Below are positions 37,151 through 46,389 of a DNA stretch of 64,000 nucleotides, piece after piece (position 1 is the first letter of the stretch; each line of letters starts with the position of its first letter). The position numbers and the translations under genes are program-made. The DNA is from CAWGXG01 sp963826505 (lineage in GTDB: Bacteria > Chloroflexota > Anaerolineae > Aggregatilineales > Aggregatilineaceae): NCBI GenBank assembly GCA_963826505.1, contig CAWGXG010000006.1:124001-188000 (forward strand), read 5' to 3'. Below the pieces are notes generated by a model. It ran no database searches. It was given only the letters and a program-made list of their open reading frames with translations, and was not told the DNA's origin.

Positions 37151-37179
37151 TTGACAAACCCGCATGCCTGGGGTAGCAC
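37151..37179 (+). promoter_or_regulatory. Candidate promoter for the formiminotransferase gene
   Basis: TTGACA (37151-37156), 17-base spacer and TAGCAC (37174-37179), about 80 bases before the ATG at 37261. The -35 is perfect, the -10 weak. The 319-base divergent gap 36942-37260 holds nothing else I can support. Confidence 0.45.
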
Positions 37180-37260
37180 TACTACGTTTTGGAACCGGAT
37201 TTTGTGTGAAAATCGGCCAGGAAAGGGGTTGGCGCGAGCACCCACGCGCCGCGACACGCC

Positions 37261-38856
37261 ATGCAGCGACCGTTAATCGAATGTATTCCTAATTTTAGTG
37301 AAGGTCGGCGGCCCGAAGTCATCGACGCGATCGTTACGGCCATGCGCCGTGCGGCCCCAGTCCATATTCTCGATACCAGCAGCGATCCCGATCATCATCG
37401 CACGGTGGTGACGTTCGTCGGGCAGCCCGATGCTGTGGAAAATGCCATGTTCGCGGCAATCAAGACGGCGGCCCAACACATCGACATGACTCAGCACAGC
37501 GGCGAGCATCCGCGCCTGGGCGCGTCCGACGTCGTGCCGTTTGTGCCGATCCGCGACGTGACGATGGACGAATGTGTCGCCATTGCGCGCCGGTTGGGCC
37601 AGCGCGTGGGAGAAGAACTGGGCATCCCGGTCTATCTTTATGAATCCGCCGCCGCTAACCCAGACCGGCGCAACCTGGAACGCATCCGCAGCGCGACGTT
37701 TCAGTACGAGCAGCTGCGCGACGCCATCGCGACCGATCCCGCTCGTATGCCGGATTTCGGCCCGGCAGAACTGGGCACGGCCGGGGCATCGATCATCGGG
37801 GCGCGCCCGCCGCTGGTGGCCTATAACGTCTATCTCAGCACGGGCGATGTGGCGATCGCGGACAAGATCGCGCGGGCAATCCGCCAGTCGAGCGGCGGCT
37901 TGCGCTATCTGAAAGCGGCGGGCTTCCTGGTCGAGGGGCAGGCTCAGGTTTCGATGAACCTGACCAACTTCCACAAGACGCCCGTGCACCGTGTCGTGGA
38001 GCTGATCCGGCGCGAGGCGGCGCGCTATGGCGTCGCCGTGACGTTCAGCGAGTTGATCGGGCTGGCTCCGCAGGAATTTTTCATCGATGCGGCGCGCTGG
38101 TATCTCCAACTTGATAAGTTCCAGCCGGACCAGATTTTGGAATACCGCATCCAACGGGCCGAAGCGGCGGAAGCCGCTCTCGCCGCCGAAGAACCCCCCG
38201 TCCCCGAAGACGCTTCGCGCGCGGTGCCGGCCGTTGAGCCGCTGCCGCGCACGCCCGCTCCCTTTGTGAGCGCAGTCGCTGATGGCACGCCGACACCGGG
38301 CGGTGGGGCAGTCTCAGCGCTGGTGGGAGCTCTAAGCGCCGCCCTGGCGGAAATGGTCGCGCGGCTGACCGTGGGCAAGAAGCGTTACGTTGAGGTCGAA
38401 GACACGATGCGCGCCATTATGGCCGCCGCCGCCGATCTGCGCGAGCGGCTGCTGGCGGCGGTCGACGCGGACAGCGAGGCGTTCAACGCGGTGCTCGCCG
38501 CGTTCCGCCTGCCGCCCGACGATCCGCAGCGTGCCGACTCCATCCAGATCGCGACGATCCACGCCGCTGACGTGCCGCTCGAAGTGGCGCGGCTGGTGTT
38601 GGAAGCGATGCAGCTGGCCGGGCAAGTCGCTGCCACGGGCAACAAAAACGCTGTCAGCGACGCGACCGTCGCCGCACTGATAGGACTGGCCGCAGTCGAA
38701 GGGGCCGCCTTCAACGTGCGCGTGAATGCAGCCAGTATCGAGGATGCCACCCTGGCGGCGCGTCTGCGCGACGACGCGGCAGTGCTGGTGACGCGGGCCC
38801 GCTCTGTGCGCGAAACGGTCGTCGCGTCCGCTGAAGCACGCGTGGGCCTGAGCTAG
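37261..38856 (+). CDS. ftcD: Glutamate formiminotransferase / formiminotetrahydrofolate cyclodeaminase
   Basis: 531 residues. Residues 1-300 are formiminotransferase (ECIPNFSEGRRPEVID, SDPDHHRTVVTFVG, HPRLGASDVVPFVP, YESAA, and VSMNLTNFHKTPVHRV). A Glu/Ala/Pro linker (300-335) leads to the cyclodeaminase domain (FVSAVADGTPTPGGGAVSALVGALSAALAEMVARLT, about 337-531). The bifunctional enzyme moves the formimino group of formiminoglutamate to tetrahydrofolate and releases ammonia, the last step of one route of histidine breakdown. Fusion of both halves is known in animals and some bacteria. No hut genes are next to it. Confidence 0.93.
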   Translation: MQRPLIECIPNFSEGRRPEVIDAIVTAMRRAAPVHILDTSSDPDHHRTVVTFVGQPDAVENAMFAAIKTAAQHIDMTQHSGEHPRLGASDVVPFVPIRDVTMDECVAIARRLGQRVGEELGIPVYLYESAAANPDRRNLERIRSATFQYEQLRDAIATDPARMPDFGPAELGTAGASIIGARPPLVAYNVYLSTGDVAIADKIARAIRQSSGGLRYLKAAGFLVEGQAQVSMNLTNFHKTPVHRVVELIRREAARYGVAVTFSELIGLAPQEFFIDAARWYLQLDKFQPDQILEYRIQRAEAAEAALAAEEPPVPEDASRAVPAVEPLPRTPAPFVSAVADGTPTPGGGAVSALVGALSAALAEMVARLTVGKKRYVEVEDTMRAIMAAAADLRERLLAAVDADSEAFNAVLAAFRLPPDDPQRADSIQIATIHAADVPLEVARLVLEAMQLAGQVAATGNKNAVSDATVAALIGLAAVEGAAFNVRVNAASIEDATLAARLRDDAAVLVTRARSVRETVVASAEARVGLS

Positions 38857-38907
38857 GCTTTGTGCGATGATCTGGCGGTCGCCTTCAGATTTGAGGATTT
38901 GCCAATC

Positions 38908-40107
38908 GTGTTAAAACGCAGCATGTTATCGCTGGTGGGGGTGTGCTCGCTGGTGTTGGTGGGTAGCGCGTGCGCCCAACAGGCGCAGTCTGCTACCACA
39001 GTTCCGACTGTACTGACCAGCCCGACGCAGGATGATCTGGGAACCTTGATCGCCATGCAGCAGGCGGCGACGCGCGTTCCGACCGCGACCCCGCTGCCTA
39101 CCGCCACCCCGACGACAACGCCGACTTTCACGCCGTCCGCGACGGTTACGCCGTCGATCACCCCCACGCCGACCATTACGTTGACTCCATCGATCACGCG
39201 CACGCCGGTGCCGGGCACGTTCACGGTCACACCGACGCTGCCGCCGACCAACACACCGCGCTCGGTGCAGCCTGCCCAGGTCGTATTGCAGCCGGTCGAG
39301 TCAACTCCGGTGGCGGGGGCGCTGTTCAGCCAGACGGGCGAGCTACGCGATCATTACTGGTTCGCGCGTCCCTTCCCGCGCGATCCGACGAACACGATCC
39401 ATGATTTCGCCTCGCGCAACTATCCCTATGGCACAACCGGTGGCGGCGCGTATGCGACCCATCACGGCATGGATTTTCAGAACGTGCAGGGGACGGCGAT
39501 TCTGGCAGTGGCGAGTGGTTGGGTGGTCTACGCCGGGGATGATCTGACGACGATGTTCGGGCCGCAGAATGATTTTTATGGGAATCTCGTGGTGATCGAG
39601 CACGACATTACCGCGCCCGATGGCCGCCCGCTGTATACGTTGTACGGCCATATGTGGCGCGTGGAAGTAGAAACCGGGCAGCACGTCGATTTGCAGCAAA
39701 AGATCGGGCTGGTCGGCTCGACGGGCGTGGCGCTGGGTGCGCATTTGCACCTGGAAGTGCGCATCGGCGATCCGTACAGCTACTACACCAGCTATAACCC
39801 GGACCTGTGGCTGCGCCCCTGGCCGACGTATGGCACGCTGGCCGGGCGCATCACCGACCAGTACGGCAACCCGCTCTATGATACGCAAATCACGATCATC
39901 CCGCCCAGCGGACCGGATCGCTATACCTATTCCTACGCGGACGACAACGTCAACCCGGACCCCTACTACGGCGAGAACTTCACGTGTGGCGACCTGCCTG
40001 CGGGCGATTATCAAGTGATCGTGCGCAAGCGCGGCGTGCTGCGTTTCAAGGGCGAAGTGACGGTCGACGCGGGCCATACCAGTTGGATAGATATCGTGCT
40101 GAACTAG
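38908..40107 (+). CDS. Exported M23 peptidase with Thr/Pro linker
   Basis: 399 residues from a GTG at 38908 (GAGG ahead); TTG at 38860 is an alternative start. Signal sequence with SACA near residue 22, either a lipoprotein-like or an ordinary cut. A TPT-rich linker (about 55-120) is followed by the peptidase domain with zinc ligands H186 and D189 (HHGMD) and H281 (HLHLE) plus H248 (YGHM). All catalytic residues of M23 endopeptidases are present, so it should cleave peptidoglycan cross-bridges. A carboxypeptidase-regulatory-like beta domain (about 315-399) ends the protein. The small DUF1905 gene follows after 7 bases. Confidence 0.88.
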   Translation: MLKRSMLSLVGVCSLVLVGSACAQQAQSATTVPTVLTSPTQDDLGTLIAMQQAATRVPTATPLPTATPTTTPTFTPSATVTPSITPTPTITLTPSITRTPVPGTFTVTPTLPPTNTPRSVQPAQVVLQPVESTPVAGALFSQTGELRDHYWFARPFPRDPTNTIHDFASRNYPYGTTGGGAYATHHGMDFQNVQGTAILAVASGWVVYAGDDLTTMFGPQNDFYGNLVVIEHDITAPDGRPLYTLYGHMWRVEVETGQHVDLQQKIGLVGSTGVALGAHLHLEVRIGDPYSYYTSYNPDLWLRPWPTYGTLAGRITDQYGNPLYDTQITIIPPSGPDRYTYSYADDNVNPDPYYGENFTCGDLPAGDYQVIVRKRGVLRFKGEVTVDAGHTSWIDIVLN

Positions 40108-40114
40108 GGGTTCC

Positions 40115-40405
40115 ATGATCATCGAATTCAGCGGTGCAATCTGGTTCTGGAAGGGACCCGCCCCGTGGTATTACGTGACGGTTCCCGCCGATCTGAGCCG
40201 CGATCTGAGAGAGATCAGCGCCTTCGTGACGTATGGCTGGGGCGTGATCCCGGTCCACGTGCGGATCGGAAAGACCGAGTGGCAGACCTCGCTGTTCCCC
40301 AAAGATGACCGCTACCTCGTGCCGATCAAAGCGAGCGTCCGAAAAGCCGAACACCTGGATGAAGGCGACTCCGTGACGATACGGCTCGAAGTCGTTTTGG
40401 AATGA
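40115..40405 (+). CDS. DUF1905 domain protein
   Basis: 96 residues matching the DUF1905 beta-barrel pattern: FSGAIWFWKGPAPWYYVTVPADLS, then GWGVIPVHVRIGKTEWQTSLFPKDDRYLVPIKASVRKAE and DEGDSVTIRLEVV. The domain is small and soluble and of unknown biochemical role. It is probably cotranscribed with the M23 peptidase. Confidence 0.87.
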   Translation: MIIEFSGAIWFWKGPAPWYYVTVPADLSRDLREISAFVTYGWGVIPVHVRIGKTEWQTSLFPKDDRYLVPIKASVRKAEHLDEGDSVTIRLEVVLE

Positions 40406-40427
40406 GGCGCGCGAAGACGGTCCGCGC

Positions 40428-42041
40428 TCAGTCGAACAGGCGGTGCTTCCACTCACCGCCGATCAAAGTCCCCACCACCTGAGTTTCCAGAATCTCGTCG
40501 GGCGGAACCGCGTACAGATCGCGGTCCAGCACGATCAGGTCGGCCAGATAGCCCGGCGCGAGCATGCCGAGATCGTGTTCCAAGCCTGCCGCGTAAGCTG
40601 GTCCCTGTGTGAAAGCGCGCAGTGTCGTATCCATATCCAGGCGGCCTTCCGGGAACCAGCCGTCCGGCCCCGGCGTGCCATCTGGGCGGCGGCGCGTCAC
40701 AGCGGCAAAGATGCCTTTGAGCGGATCGAACGGCTCAACCGGCGCATCCGATCCGAAGGCCAACCGCGCGCCCGCTTCAATCTGGAGCCGCCAGTTATAG
40801 CTCCAACGGGCGCGCGGTCCCCAATAGCGATCGGCCATTTGCCAGTCCGAGGTGGCGTGAATGGGCTGCATCGACGCGATGATGTCCAGCGCGCCCAGGC
40901 GCTGCGCGTCGTCGGGGTGGATGAGCTGCACGTGCTCTATGCGATGCCGCCGGGCCGAACGTGGGACGCCGCGCGCGGCTTCTTCCCCGCGCACCGTTTC
41001 GTACACATCCAACACGTCGTGCACGGCGCGATCGCCAATGGCGTGAATGGTCGCGGGCATCCCGGCGGCGCTAGCGCGGCTGACGAGATCGTAGATTTCC
41101 TCTTTGTCCGTCACGACGATGCCGACGTTGTCCGGCTCGCCTTCGTAGGGTTCGACCATGTGCGCGGTACGTGGTCCCAGCGCGCCGTCCGCGAAGATCT
41201 TCACCCCGCCGATACGCAGCCACAGGTCCCCGAAGCCTGTTCGCAGTCCCAACTCATGGGCGTGCGCGATCCAGGGATCGTTGATCTGTTTGACCACACG
41301 CAGACCGAGATCGCCGCGCTCGCGCAGCAGTTGCAGCGCGACCATGCAGCTTGGGTTGTCGTAATCGTGCAGACCGGTCAGCCCAGCGGCCCAGGCGAGG
41401 CGCTGCGCCTGCGCCATCCAGTCCGCCACTTGATCGGGCGTGGGGATCGGCACGCTGCTCCAGACCATGTGCATGGCCGGAGCTTCGAGCAGAATGCCGG
41501 TCGGCTGACCGGCAGCGTCGCGCTGGATGCTGCCGCCCTGCGGATCGGCGGTGTTGGCTGTGATCCCCGCCAGCTTGAGCGCCTGCGTGTTCACCCAGGC
41601 GGCGTGCCCGCTCTTAGCGCCCAAATAGACCGGGTTATGCGGCGCAACGGCGTCGAGATCGGCGGCGGTGGGGAAGGCGCGGTCCGGCCAGAAGTCTTGT
41701 GTCCAGCCGCGCCCGGTGATCCACGCACCCGGGGCGGTCTGGCGGGCGCGTTCCGCGACGCGGCGCAGGGCTTCTTCTTTGGTCGAGACTTCGAAGACGT
41801 TGACTTCGTTGAGGCTGCGCGCGACGCCTTCCCAATGGATATGCGCGTCTGTCAGGCCGGGCAGCACGGGGCGGCCCCCGGCGTTGTCGATCTGTGTCTC
41901 CGGTCCGGCCAGGGCGCGAATCGTATCATCGTCGCCGACCGCCACGATTCGATCCCGGAAAATCGCCAGCGCGCTGGCCCGCGGTTGGGAGCGGTTCAAG
42001 GTCGTCAGGCGTGCATTGAGCAGAATGCGATCGATCATCAC
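40428..42041 (-). CDS. Amidohydrolase of the YtcJ-like (amidohydrolase 3) group
   Basis: 537 residues. The metal-binding His pair appears as TDAHIHWEG (HIH) in a strand after the small N-terminal beta domain. Later ligands are in AGLTGLHDYDN, GGVKIFADGALGPRTA, PATIHAIGDRAVHDVLD, HRIEHVQLIHPDD and FGSDAPVEPFDPLKG. This order is that of YtcJ-like enzymes, which hydrolyse N-acyl or imide-type bonds; the physiological substrate is usually unknown. The C-terminal part folds back on the beta domain (GYLADLIVLDRDL). ATG at 42041 or 42038 may be the start. A PfkB kinase gene lies just upstream on the same strand. Confidence 0.88.
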   Translation of the reverse strand: MMIDRILLNARLTTLNRSQPRASALAIFRDRIVAVGDDDTIRALAGPETQIDNAGGRPVLPGLTDAHIHWEGVARSLNEVNVFEVSTKEEALRRVAERARQTAPGAWITGRGWTQDFWPDRAFPTAADLDAVAPHNPVYLGAKSGHAAWVNTQALKLAGITANTADPQGGSIQRDAAGQPTGILLEAPAMHMVWSSVPIPTPDQVADWMAQAQRLAWAAGLTGLHDYDNPSCMVALQLLRERGDLGLRVVKQINDPWIAHAHELGLRTGFGDLWLRIGGVKIFADGALGPRTAHMVEPYEGEPDNVGIVVTDKEEIYDLVSRASAAGMPATIHAIGDRAVHDVLDVYETVRGEEAARGVPRSARRHRIEHVQLIHPDDAQRLGALDIIASMQPIHATSDWQMADRYWGPRARWSYNWRLQIEAGARLAFGSDAPVEPFDPLKGIFAAVTRRRPDGTPGPDGWFPEGRLDMDTTLRAFTQGPAYAAGLEHDLGMLAPGYLADLIVLDRDLYAVPPDEILETQVVGTLIGGEWKHRLFD

Positions 42042-42092
42042 AGCCTCCGCTAATCACCCAAAGAAGGGCAAAGCCCTGCCAATGTCATCGGA

Positions 42093-42956
42093 TTAAGGTC
42101 GGACGCCGTCCACCAAGCGCCAGGCGTGCGTGACTTCGTCCGCCGTAGGAGCGCTGGCGAACCCGACGCGCGTCACGGACTGCCCGGCCAGATAGGTCGC
42201 GACGGTCAGCGCGCGGTCGATGTCGCCCAACCGATCCAACGCGATATGCAGTGCCGCTGCGAAGACATCCCCGGCACCGGTCGGATCGACCTGCTGTGCC
42301 GGATAAGCCGTATAGCCGCGCTGTGCGCCCTGAATGTAGAACGTCCCGCCTTGTGCGGCGCGTGTCACGACCAGCAGCGGCGACAGCTCTGCAAAGACCG
42401 TTTCCAGGCCGGGATCGTGCCGGATGTCTTCCTCGCTGAGCACGGTCAGTCGGGCGTGTGGCAGCACATCCGGGGCTTCGAGCCAGGGAATTGTTGTAAT
42501 CAGCCCGTCCGGTTCGCGCTTGCGCATGAAGCCCTGCGGCGTGATACAAATCCGGTCGTGGCCAAACGCGTTGACGAACTCGGGGGTGACTTCGTAACAG
42601 ATCGGCCCCAGGTGCACCAGTTTGGCGGCACGCCAGGAGTCCGGCAGCATATCCGGGGTGAGTGTCAGCGCGCGGTGATAGAGGTACTGGGTGCGCCCGC
42701 TGCTCGTGTACTGGTTGTCGAAGGTCGTCGTCCGCTCAGCCGGAATCGAGACTACCTGGACGTTGGGCGGCAGATCACGCAGCAGCGGCTCGTTGGGCTG
42801 GGTGCTGGTCAGGATGCCGACGCGCAGCCCGAAGGCCGCCGCCGTATACGCGCCATACGATACGGTTCCGCCCAGGCGCGGCCCCTGTGGAGTTACGTCA
42901 TGGGCGATATGGCCCACCAGGAGGTAATCGGGCACGAAATGGTTTTGATTGTCCAT
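42093..42956 (-). CDS. PfkB-family kinase (second copy)
   Basis: 287 residues with GHIAHDVTPQGPRLGGTVSYGAYTAAAFGLRVGI at the N-terminus and the PfkB signature DPTGAGDVFAAAL near 225-237 (catalytic Asp in GAGD). It is shorter than the kinase at 13585 and closer to the small PfkB proteins found alone in genomes. Substrate unknown. It precedes the amidohydrolase gene by about 50 bases, so a shared transcript is possible. Confidence 0.85.
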   Translation of the reverse strand: MDNQNHFVPDYLLVGHIAHDVTPQGPRLGGTVSYGAYTAAAFGLRVGILTSTQPNEPLLRDLPPNVQVVSIPAERTTTFDNQYTSSGRTQYLYHRALTLTPDMLPDSWRAAKLVHLGPICYEVTPEFVNAFGHDRICITPQGFMRKREPDGLITTIPWLEAPDVLPHARLTVLSEEDIRHDPGLETVFAELSPLLVVTRAAQGGTFYIQGAQRGYTAYPAQQVDPTGAGDVFAAALHIALDRLGDIDRALTVATYLAGQSVTRVGFASAPTADEVTHAWRLVDGVRP

Positions 42957-43032
42957 GAGTCCTCTAAAAGAAAATGTAGAGCCGCTTGCAACGCACGCTT
43001 GCGTGCGACTGCTCTTGGGGCAGCCAGATACG

Positions 43033-43063
43033 AAAATGCCGCGACAAAATAGGGTCGCGGCAT
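43033..43063 (-). terminator. Terminator of the rpmH-jag operon
   Basis: Perfect 10-base stem ATGCCGCGAC / GTCGCGGCAT (43036-43045, 43054-43063) with an 8-base loop, followed on the minus strand by TTTTCG, about 20 bases after the jag stop. Confidence 0.85.
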
Positions 43064-43084
43064 GGAATTGACCTGCACCGGGGA

Positions 43085-43915
43085 CTACTGGCGGCGCGGA
43101 ATGATGGTCACCTTGCGGTGATCGCCTTCGCCGGTGCTTTCGGTGGTCACATCCTGGTTGTCGCGCAGCGCCAGGTGCACAATGCGGCGCTCGTAGGCAG
43201 GCATCGGTTCCAACGCCACGGTGCGGCCCGTCTGGACGGCCTGATCGGCCATGCGCTTGGCCAAACGGCGCAGCATTTTTTCGCGGCGGGCTTTGTAGCC
43301 TTCCACATCGATCACGATATTGGCGCGGCGCTGCAATTCCCGGCTGGCGATCAGGCGGGCGATATACTGAAGGGCCGCCAGTGTCTCGCCGCGCCGACCG
43401 ATCAATGTCCCCAAATCGCGCCCGTGGATTTGCAGCACCCAGGGAGCGTTTTCCTGGTCGTCGTGGGAGCGCATCACTTTGACTTGCGCGCTGACTTCCA
43501 TCTTGGATAGCAGTTCTTCCAGAGTGGCGAGGCCAATACGCGCGTCTTCGTCCAGATCCTCGTCAGCCACCGCGTCCAATTCTCCAAAGACGATCGCATC
43601 GCTGTCGGTGTCGTCCTCATCGGCGGATGCGGCGGGTGGTTTGGGTTGGCTGGGACGTGGTGCAGCCGGGGCAGGCGGCGGGGCCGCTGCTTCGGCAGGG
43701 GCGGGCGGTTCTGGGGCGGGCGGCGTCATGGGGCGGGCGGCTGTAATCAGCCGAACCCGTGCCTGGCGCGCGCCGATGCCGAGCAGACCCCGGCTTGGCT
43801 CTTCGAGAATCTCAACAATCACACTCTCGCGCGCTACACCGAGCTGTTTGAGACCTTCTTCGATAGCCGCTTCGATGTCGTGCCCGATTGTTTCCACAGA
43901 CCGCGTTTCGCTCAT
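43085..43915 (-). CDS. jag: Jag/KhpB RNA-binding protein
   Basis: 276 residues in three parts: Jag N-terminal domain (about 5-60, with EILEEPSRGLLGIGARQARVRL), an acidic and Pro/Ala-rich linker (60-130), a KH domain with GTLIGRRGETLAALQYI (about 170-195) and an R3H domain (about 215-270, with RREKMLRRLAKRMADQA and AYERRIVHLAL). KhpB works with KhpA as an RNA chaperone affecting cell division and wall growth. It follows yidC by 8 bases, the usual arrangement. Confidence 0.95.
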   Translation of the reverse strand: MSETRSVETIGHDIEAAIEEGLKQLGVARESVIVEILEEPSRGLLGIGARQARVRLITAARPMTPPAPEPPAPAEAAAPPPAPAAPRPSQPKPPAASADEDDTDSDAIVFGELDAVADEDLDEDARIGLATLEELLSKMEVSAQVKVMRSHDDQENAPWVLQIHGRDLGTLIGRRGETLAALQYIARLIASRELQRRANIVIDVEGYKARREKMLRRLAKRMADQAVQTGRTVALEPMPAYERRIVHLALRDNQDVTTESTGEGDHRKVTIIPRRQ

Positions 43916-43923
43916 ACCTGGTT

Positions 43924-44883
43924 TTATCCTTTTGCCTTGCTCCGGGCCTTCGCGCGGCTTGCCCGGCTGTCATAGACTCCGGCGCGTTTGGATTTCCTCG
44001 AACCGCTGCGTTTTGGCTTGGACGGTGAGGCAGACTCCACGATCCCGCGTTTTGGTTTGTCTACGACGTCGACCACGGGCTGTGAAGGGGCTGTCTTCGG
44101 TTTGCTATCTTCTCTAGGTTTCCGTTTTTCCGGTTCCTCACCGCCAGAGCGTCCTAACAGGTGCTTGAGATCGACTTTGCCCATCATAGCATATTGGCCG
44201 ATACCAATGATATTGGACGCGATGAAGTAGATCGAAAGGCCGGACGCAAACGAGAGTGAGAAGAAGCCGAACATCAGCGGCATAATCATCATCATCTGGC
44301 GGCTGATCTGGGCGGCCTGATCGGCAGACTTGTCCCCACCGCCGCTGTCGCTGGGTGTGGCAGGCGTGAGCAGCTTTTGTTGAAGCCACGTCGTGATGAC
44401 GACCAGCACAGGCAGAATATAAAGCTGGTCAGGGACGGCCAGATTCAGCCACAGGAATTTGTTCTGAAGTGGAACTTCCGACGACAAGCCCGCGACCCAC
44501 AACCGGCCCGACAGATTCAGCAACTGGCCGGGTGTCGCCGCCAACGTCGCCACGATCGCGCGGTACAGCCCCAGCAGGATCGGCATCTGGATGATTAACA
44601 CCACGCAGCCGGCCATGGGATTGACGCCCTTTTCGCGGTACAGCTCCCATTGGGCCTGGGCGAGACGTTCTTTGTCGTTTTTGTATTTTTCCTGGAGCTT
44701 CTTCAGCTCGGGCTGAAGCTCCTGCATCGCTTTGGTGGAATGCTGCTGCTTCATGGTCAGCGGGTAAGTCGCCAGGCGCACCAAAACGGTGAAGACCACG
44801 ATCGCCAGCACGACGTTCCCACCCAGCATGCGATACAGAAACAGCAGGATGGTGATAAACGGATTGACGATGATATCAAACAT
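43924..44883 (-). CDS. yidC: Membrane protein insertase YidC
   Basis: 319 residues of the short, Gram-positive-type YidC without the large periplasmic domain. Five membrane segments are visible, with the hydrophilic-groove region carrying YPLTMKQQHSTKAMQELQPELKKLQEKYKND and, later, GCVVLIIQMPILLGLYRAI. The C-terminal tail (about 255-319) is strongly basic, which is typical of YidC proteins that bind ribosomes directly. It helps Sec and alone inserts membrane proteins. It sits between the PQQ lipoprotein and jag genes. Confidence 0.95.
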   Translation of the reverse strand: MFDIIVNPFITILLFLYRMLGGNVVLAIVVFTVLVRLATYPLTMKQQHSTKAMQELQPELKKLQEKYKNDKERLAQAQWELYREKGVNPMAGCVVLIIQMPILLGLYRAIVATLAATPGQLLNLSGRLWVAGLSSEVPLQNKFLWLNLAVPDQLYILPVLVVITTWLQQKLLTPATPSDSGGGDKSADQAAQISRQMMMIMPLMFGFFSLSFASGLSIYFIASNIIGIGQYAMMGKVDLKHLLGRSGGEEPEKRKPREDSKPKTAPSQPVVDVVDKPKRGIVESASPSKPKRSGSRKSKRAGVYDSRASRAKARSKAKG

Positions 44884-44937
44884 AGTTGGTGCCTTGTCTG
44901 CTAAGCTGGTTCCTGGGTGGTCCGGTAAGCGGACGAG

Positions 44938-46137
44938 CTACTTTGCGTTGTAGTGCCAGACTTCATCGCCCGAATCAAGCGCGAACGCGATCAACAACTG
45001 ATCTTTGGATTCGGTCCCGGCCACAACCATATCTTGTGTTTCTGACTGCGGATCACCCGGCACATAAGCCAGATTAGTCAGCGCCTCACTTTTGGTTTTA
45101 GCATTCCAGAGGGCTGTGCCATCAGCTTTTTGCACCGCGTAGACATGTTTGTCTTTGGACGACACGACAATGGTGTCGTTGACCACTAACGGCATCGAGC
45201 GGATAGCGCTCGCGGCGACCTTCTGTTTCCAAAGCAGCGTTAAGTCCGTGTCGGTCACCTGCACAGCATACAACTGTCCTGTGAGATCGCCAAAATAGAG
45301 TACATCATCCTGAAGGACCGGGCTGCCCCAGACCCATTCATCCGTCGAGAAGCGCGTTACGATCTTACCCGTTGTCAGGTCAACGGCCAGAATTTCGGAC
45401 GCGAACGTGCCCACGTAAACGCGGTGGCGCGCTTCGTCATAGACCAGATTGCCCGGCGCGGCCCCGCCAAGATTGGTGCTCCACACTTTTTCGCCTGTTT
45501 CGGCATTAACCGCATAGAGATGGTGATCGAGTGAAGGGAAGTAGAGCATCGCCTGACTGTTGGGATCATCCGGGTTGGCGGCCAGGTAAAGCGGCGTGGC
45601 CCAGACCCCGTGATCAGTCTTCATCGTCCACACTTCGACACCGGTATCGCTCGAAACAGCGATCAGATTGCGGCTGCCAAGCCCAAAATAGACCAGCGAC
45701 GAGTTGACGGCGGCTCCACCGATTACACGATCTTTGGCTTCGAGTGAGAGCGGGCCGATCAATGTTTTGCGATCATGTTCGTACACCCACTTGGCCTGGC
45801 CGGTAGCGCGGTCGATCGCGTGCATGCGACCTTCGTAGTCGCCCACGTAGATGACATCATCGGTTACGGTCGGAACGGCATAGAAGCGGGCGCTGCCTGC
45901 GCTGTAAGTCCACTGCACTGCGCCGTCAGTCGGCGTGATGGCGACCACCTTCTTCTCGTAAGCCACGTAGATCGCGCTGTCGTCCGGCGCATGAGATACA
46001 CCTGCCCAGCTTTCCTGGATCCCGCCGCCGCAAGCGGACAGCAGCACCGTACCGAGCACCAGGATACCTAACAGGACGCGTGGCGATTTAACACGGGAAC
46101 GTACAGGGCGCAGCAGCGCAGTGACGAAATGCAGCAT
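44938..46137 (-). CDS. PQQ-type beta-propeller lipoprotein (BamB-like)
   Basis: 399 residues from the ATG at 46137 (AAGGAG site). A signal peptide ends in the lipobox LLSAC, so Cys36 should be lipidated and the protein held outside the cytoplasmic membrane. Seven or eight repeats with GAVQWTYSAGS, GQAKWVYEHD, GVEVWTMKTD, GEKVWSTNLGG and GTALWNAKTK form a PQQ/BamB-like propeller. Such proteins are binding scaffolds. It lies inside the rpmH-yidD-yidC-jag operon, where no such gene is usual, which hints at a link to membrane protein insertion or folding. Confidence 0.88.
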   Translation of the reverse strand: MLHFVTALLRPVRSRVKSPRVLLGILVLGTVLLSACGGGIQESWAGVSHAPDDSAIYVAYEKKVVAITPTDGAVQWTYSAGSARFYAVPTVTDDVIYVGDYEGRMHAIDRATGQAKWVYEHDRKTLIGPLSLEAKDRVIGGAAVNSSLVYFGLGSRNLIAVSSDTGVEVWTMKTDHGVWATPLYLAANPDDPNSQAMLYFPSLDHHLYAVNAETGEKVWSTNLGGAAPGNLVYDEARHRVYVGTFASEILAVDLTTGKIVTRFSTDEWVWGSPVLQDDVLYFGDLTGQLYAVQVTDTDLTLLWKQKVAASAIRSMPLVVNDTIVVSSKDKHVYAVQKADGTALWNAKTKSEALTNLAYVPGDPQSETQDMVVAGTESKDQLLIAFALDSGDEVWHYNAK

Positions 46138-46179
46138 ATTCAAAGGAGCTCCTTGCGTTCTCTTCTGCCGGGCAACCAC

Positions 46180-46389
46180 TCAAGGGACGGGGTCGTAACC
46201 CCCTGGCCCGAGCGGGTGACAACGGCCAATGCGCCTGAGGCCCATCCAACCACCACGTAGGAAGCCATGTTTTTGGATGGCCTCATACGTATAATGCGAG
46301 CAGCTTGGCTCGTAACGGCAGCTTGGAGGCAGCAGGCGCGAGAATGTGAGTTGGTACAGCCGGATCAAGCCCAGAGCGAAATATTTCAT
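46180..46389 (-). CDS. yidD: YidD, membrane protein insertion efficiency factor
   Basis: 69 residues beginning MKYFALGLIRLYQ, with ATG overlapping the rnpA stop (ATGA). The conserved core FSRLLPPSCRYEPSCSHYTYEAIQKHG and the ending RIGRCHPLGPGGYDPVP are typical. YidD is a small amphipathic membrane-surface protein that assists YidC. A longer start at 46431 would lie inside rnpA and is less likely. Confidence 0.95.
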   Translation of the reverse strand: MKYFALGLIRLYQLTFSRLLPPSCRYEPSCSHYTYEAIQKHGFLRGGWMGLRRIGRCHPLGPGGYDPVP

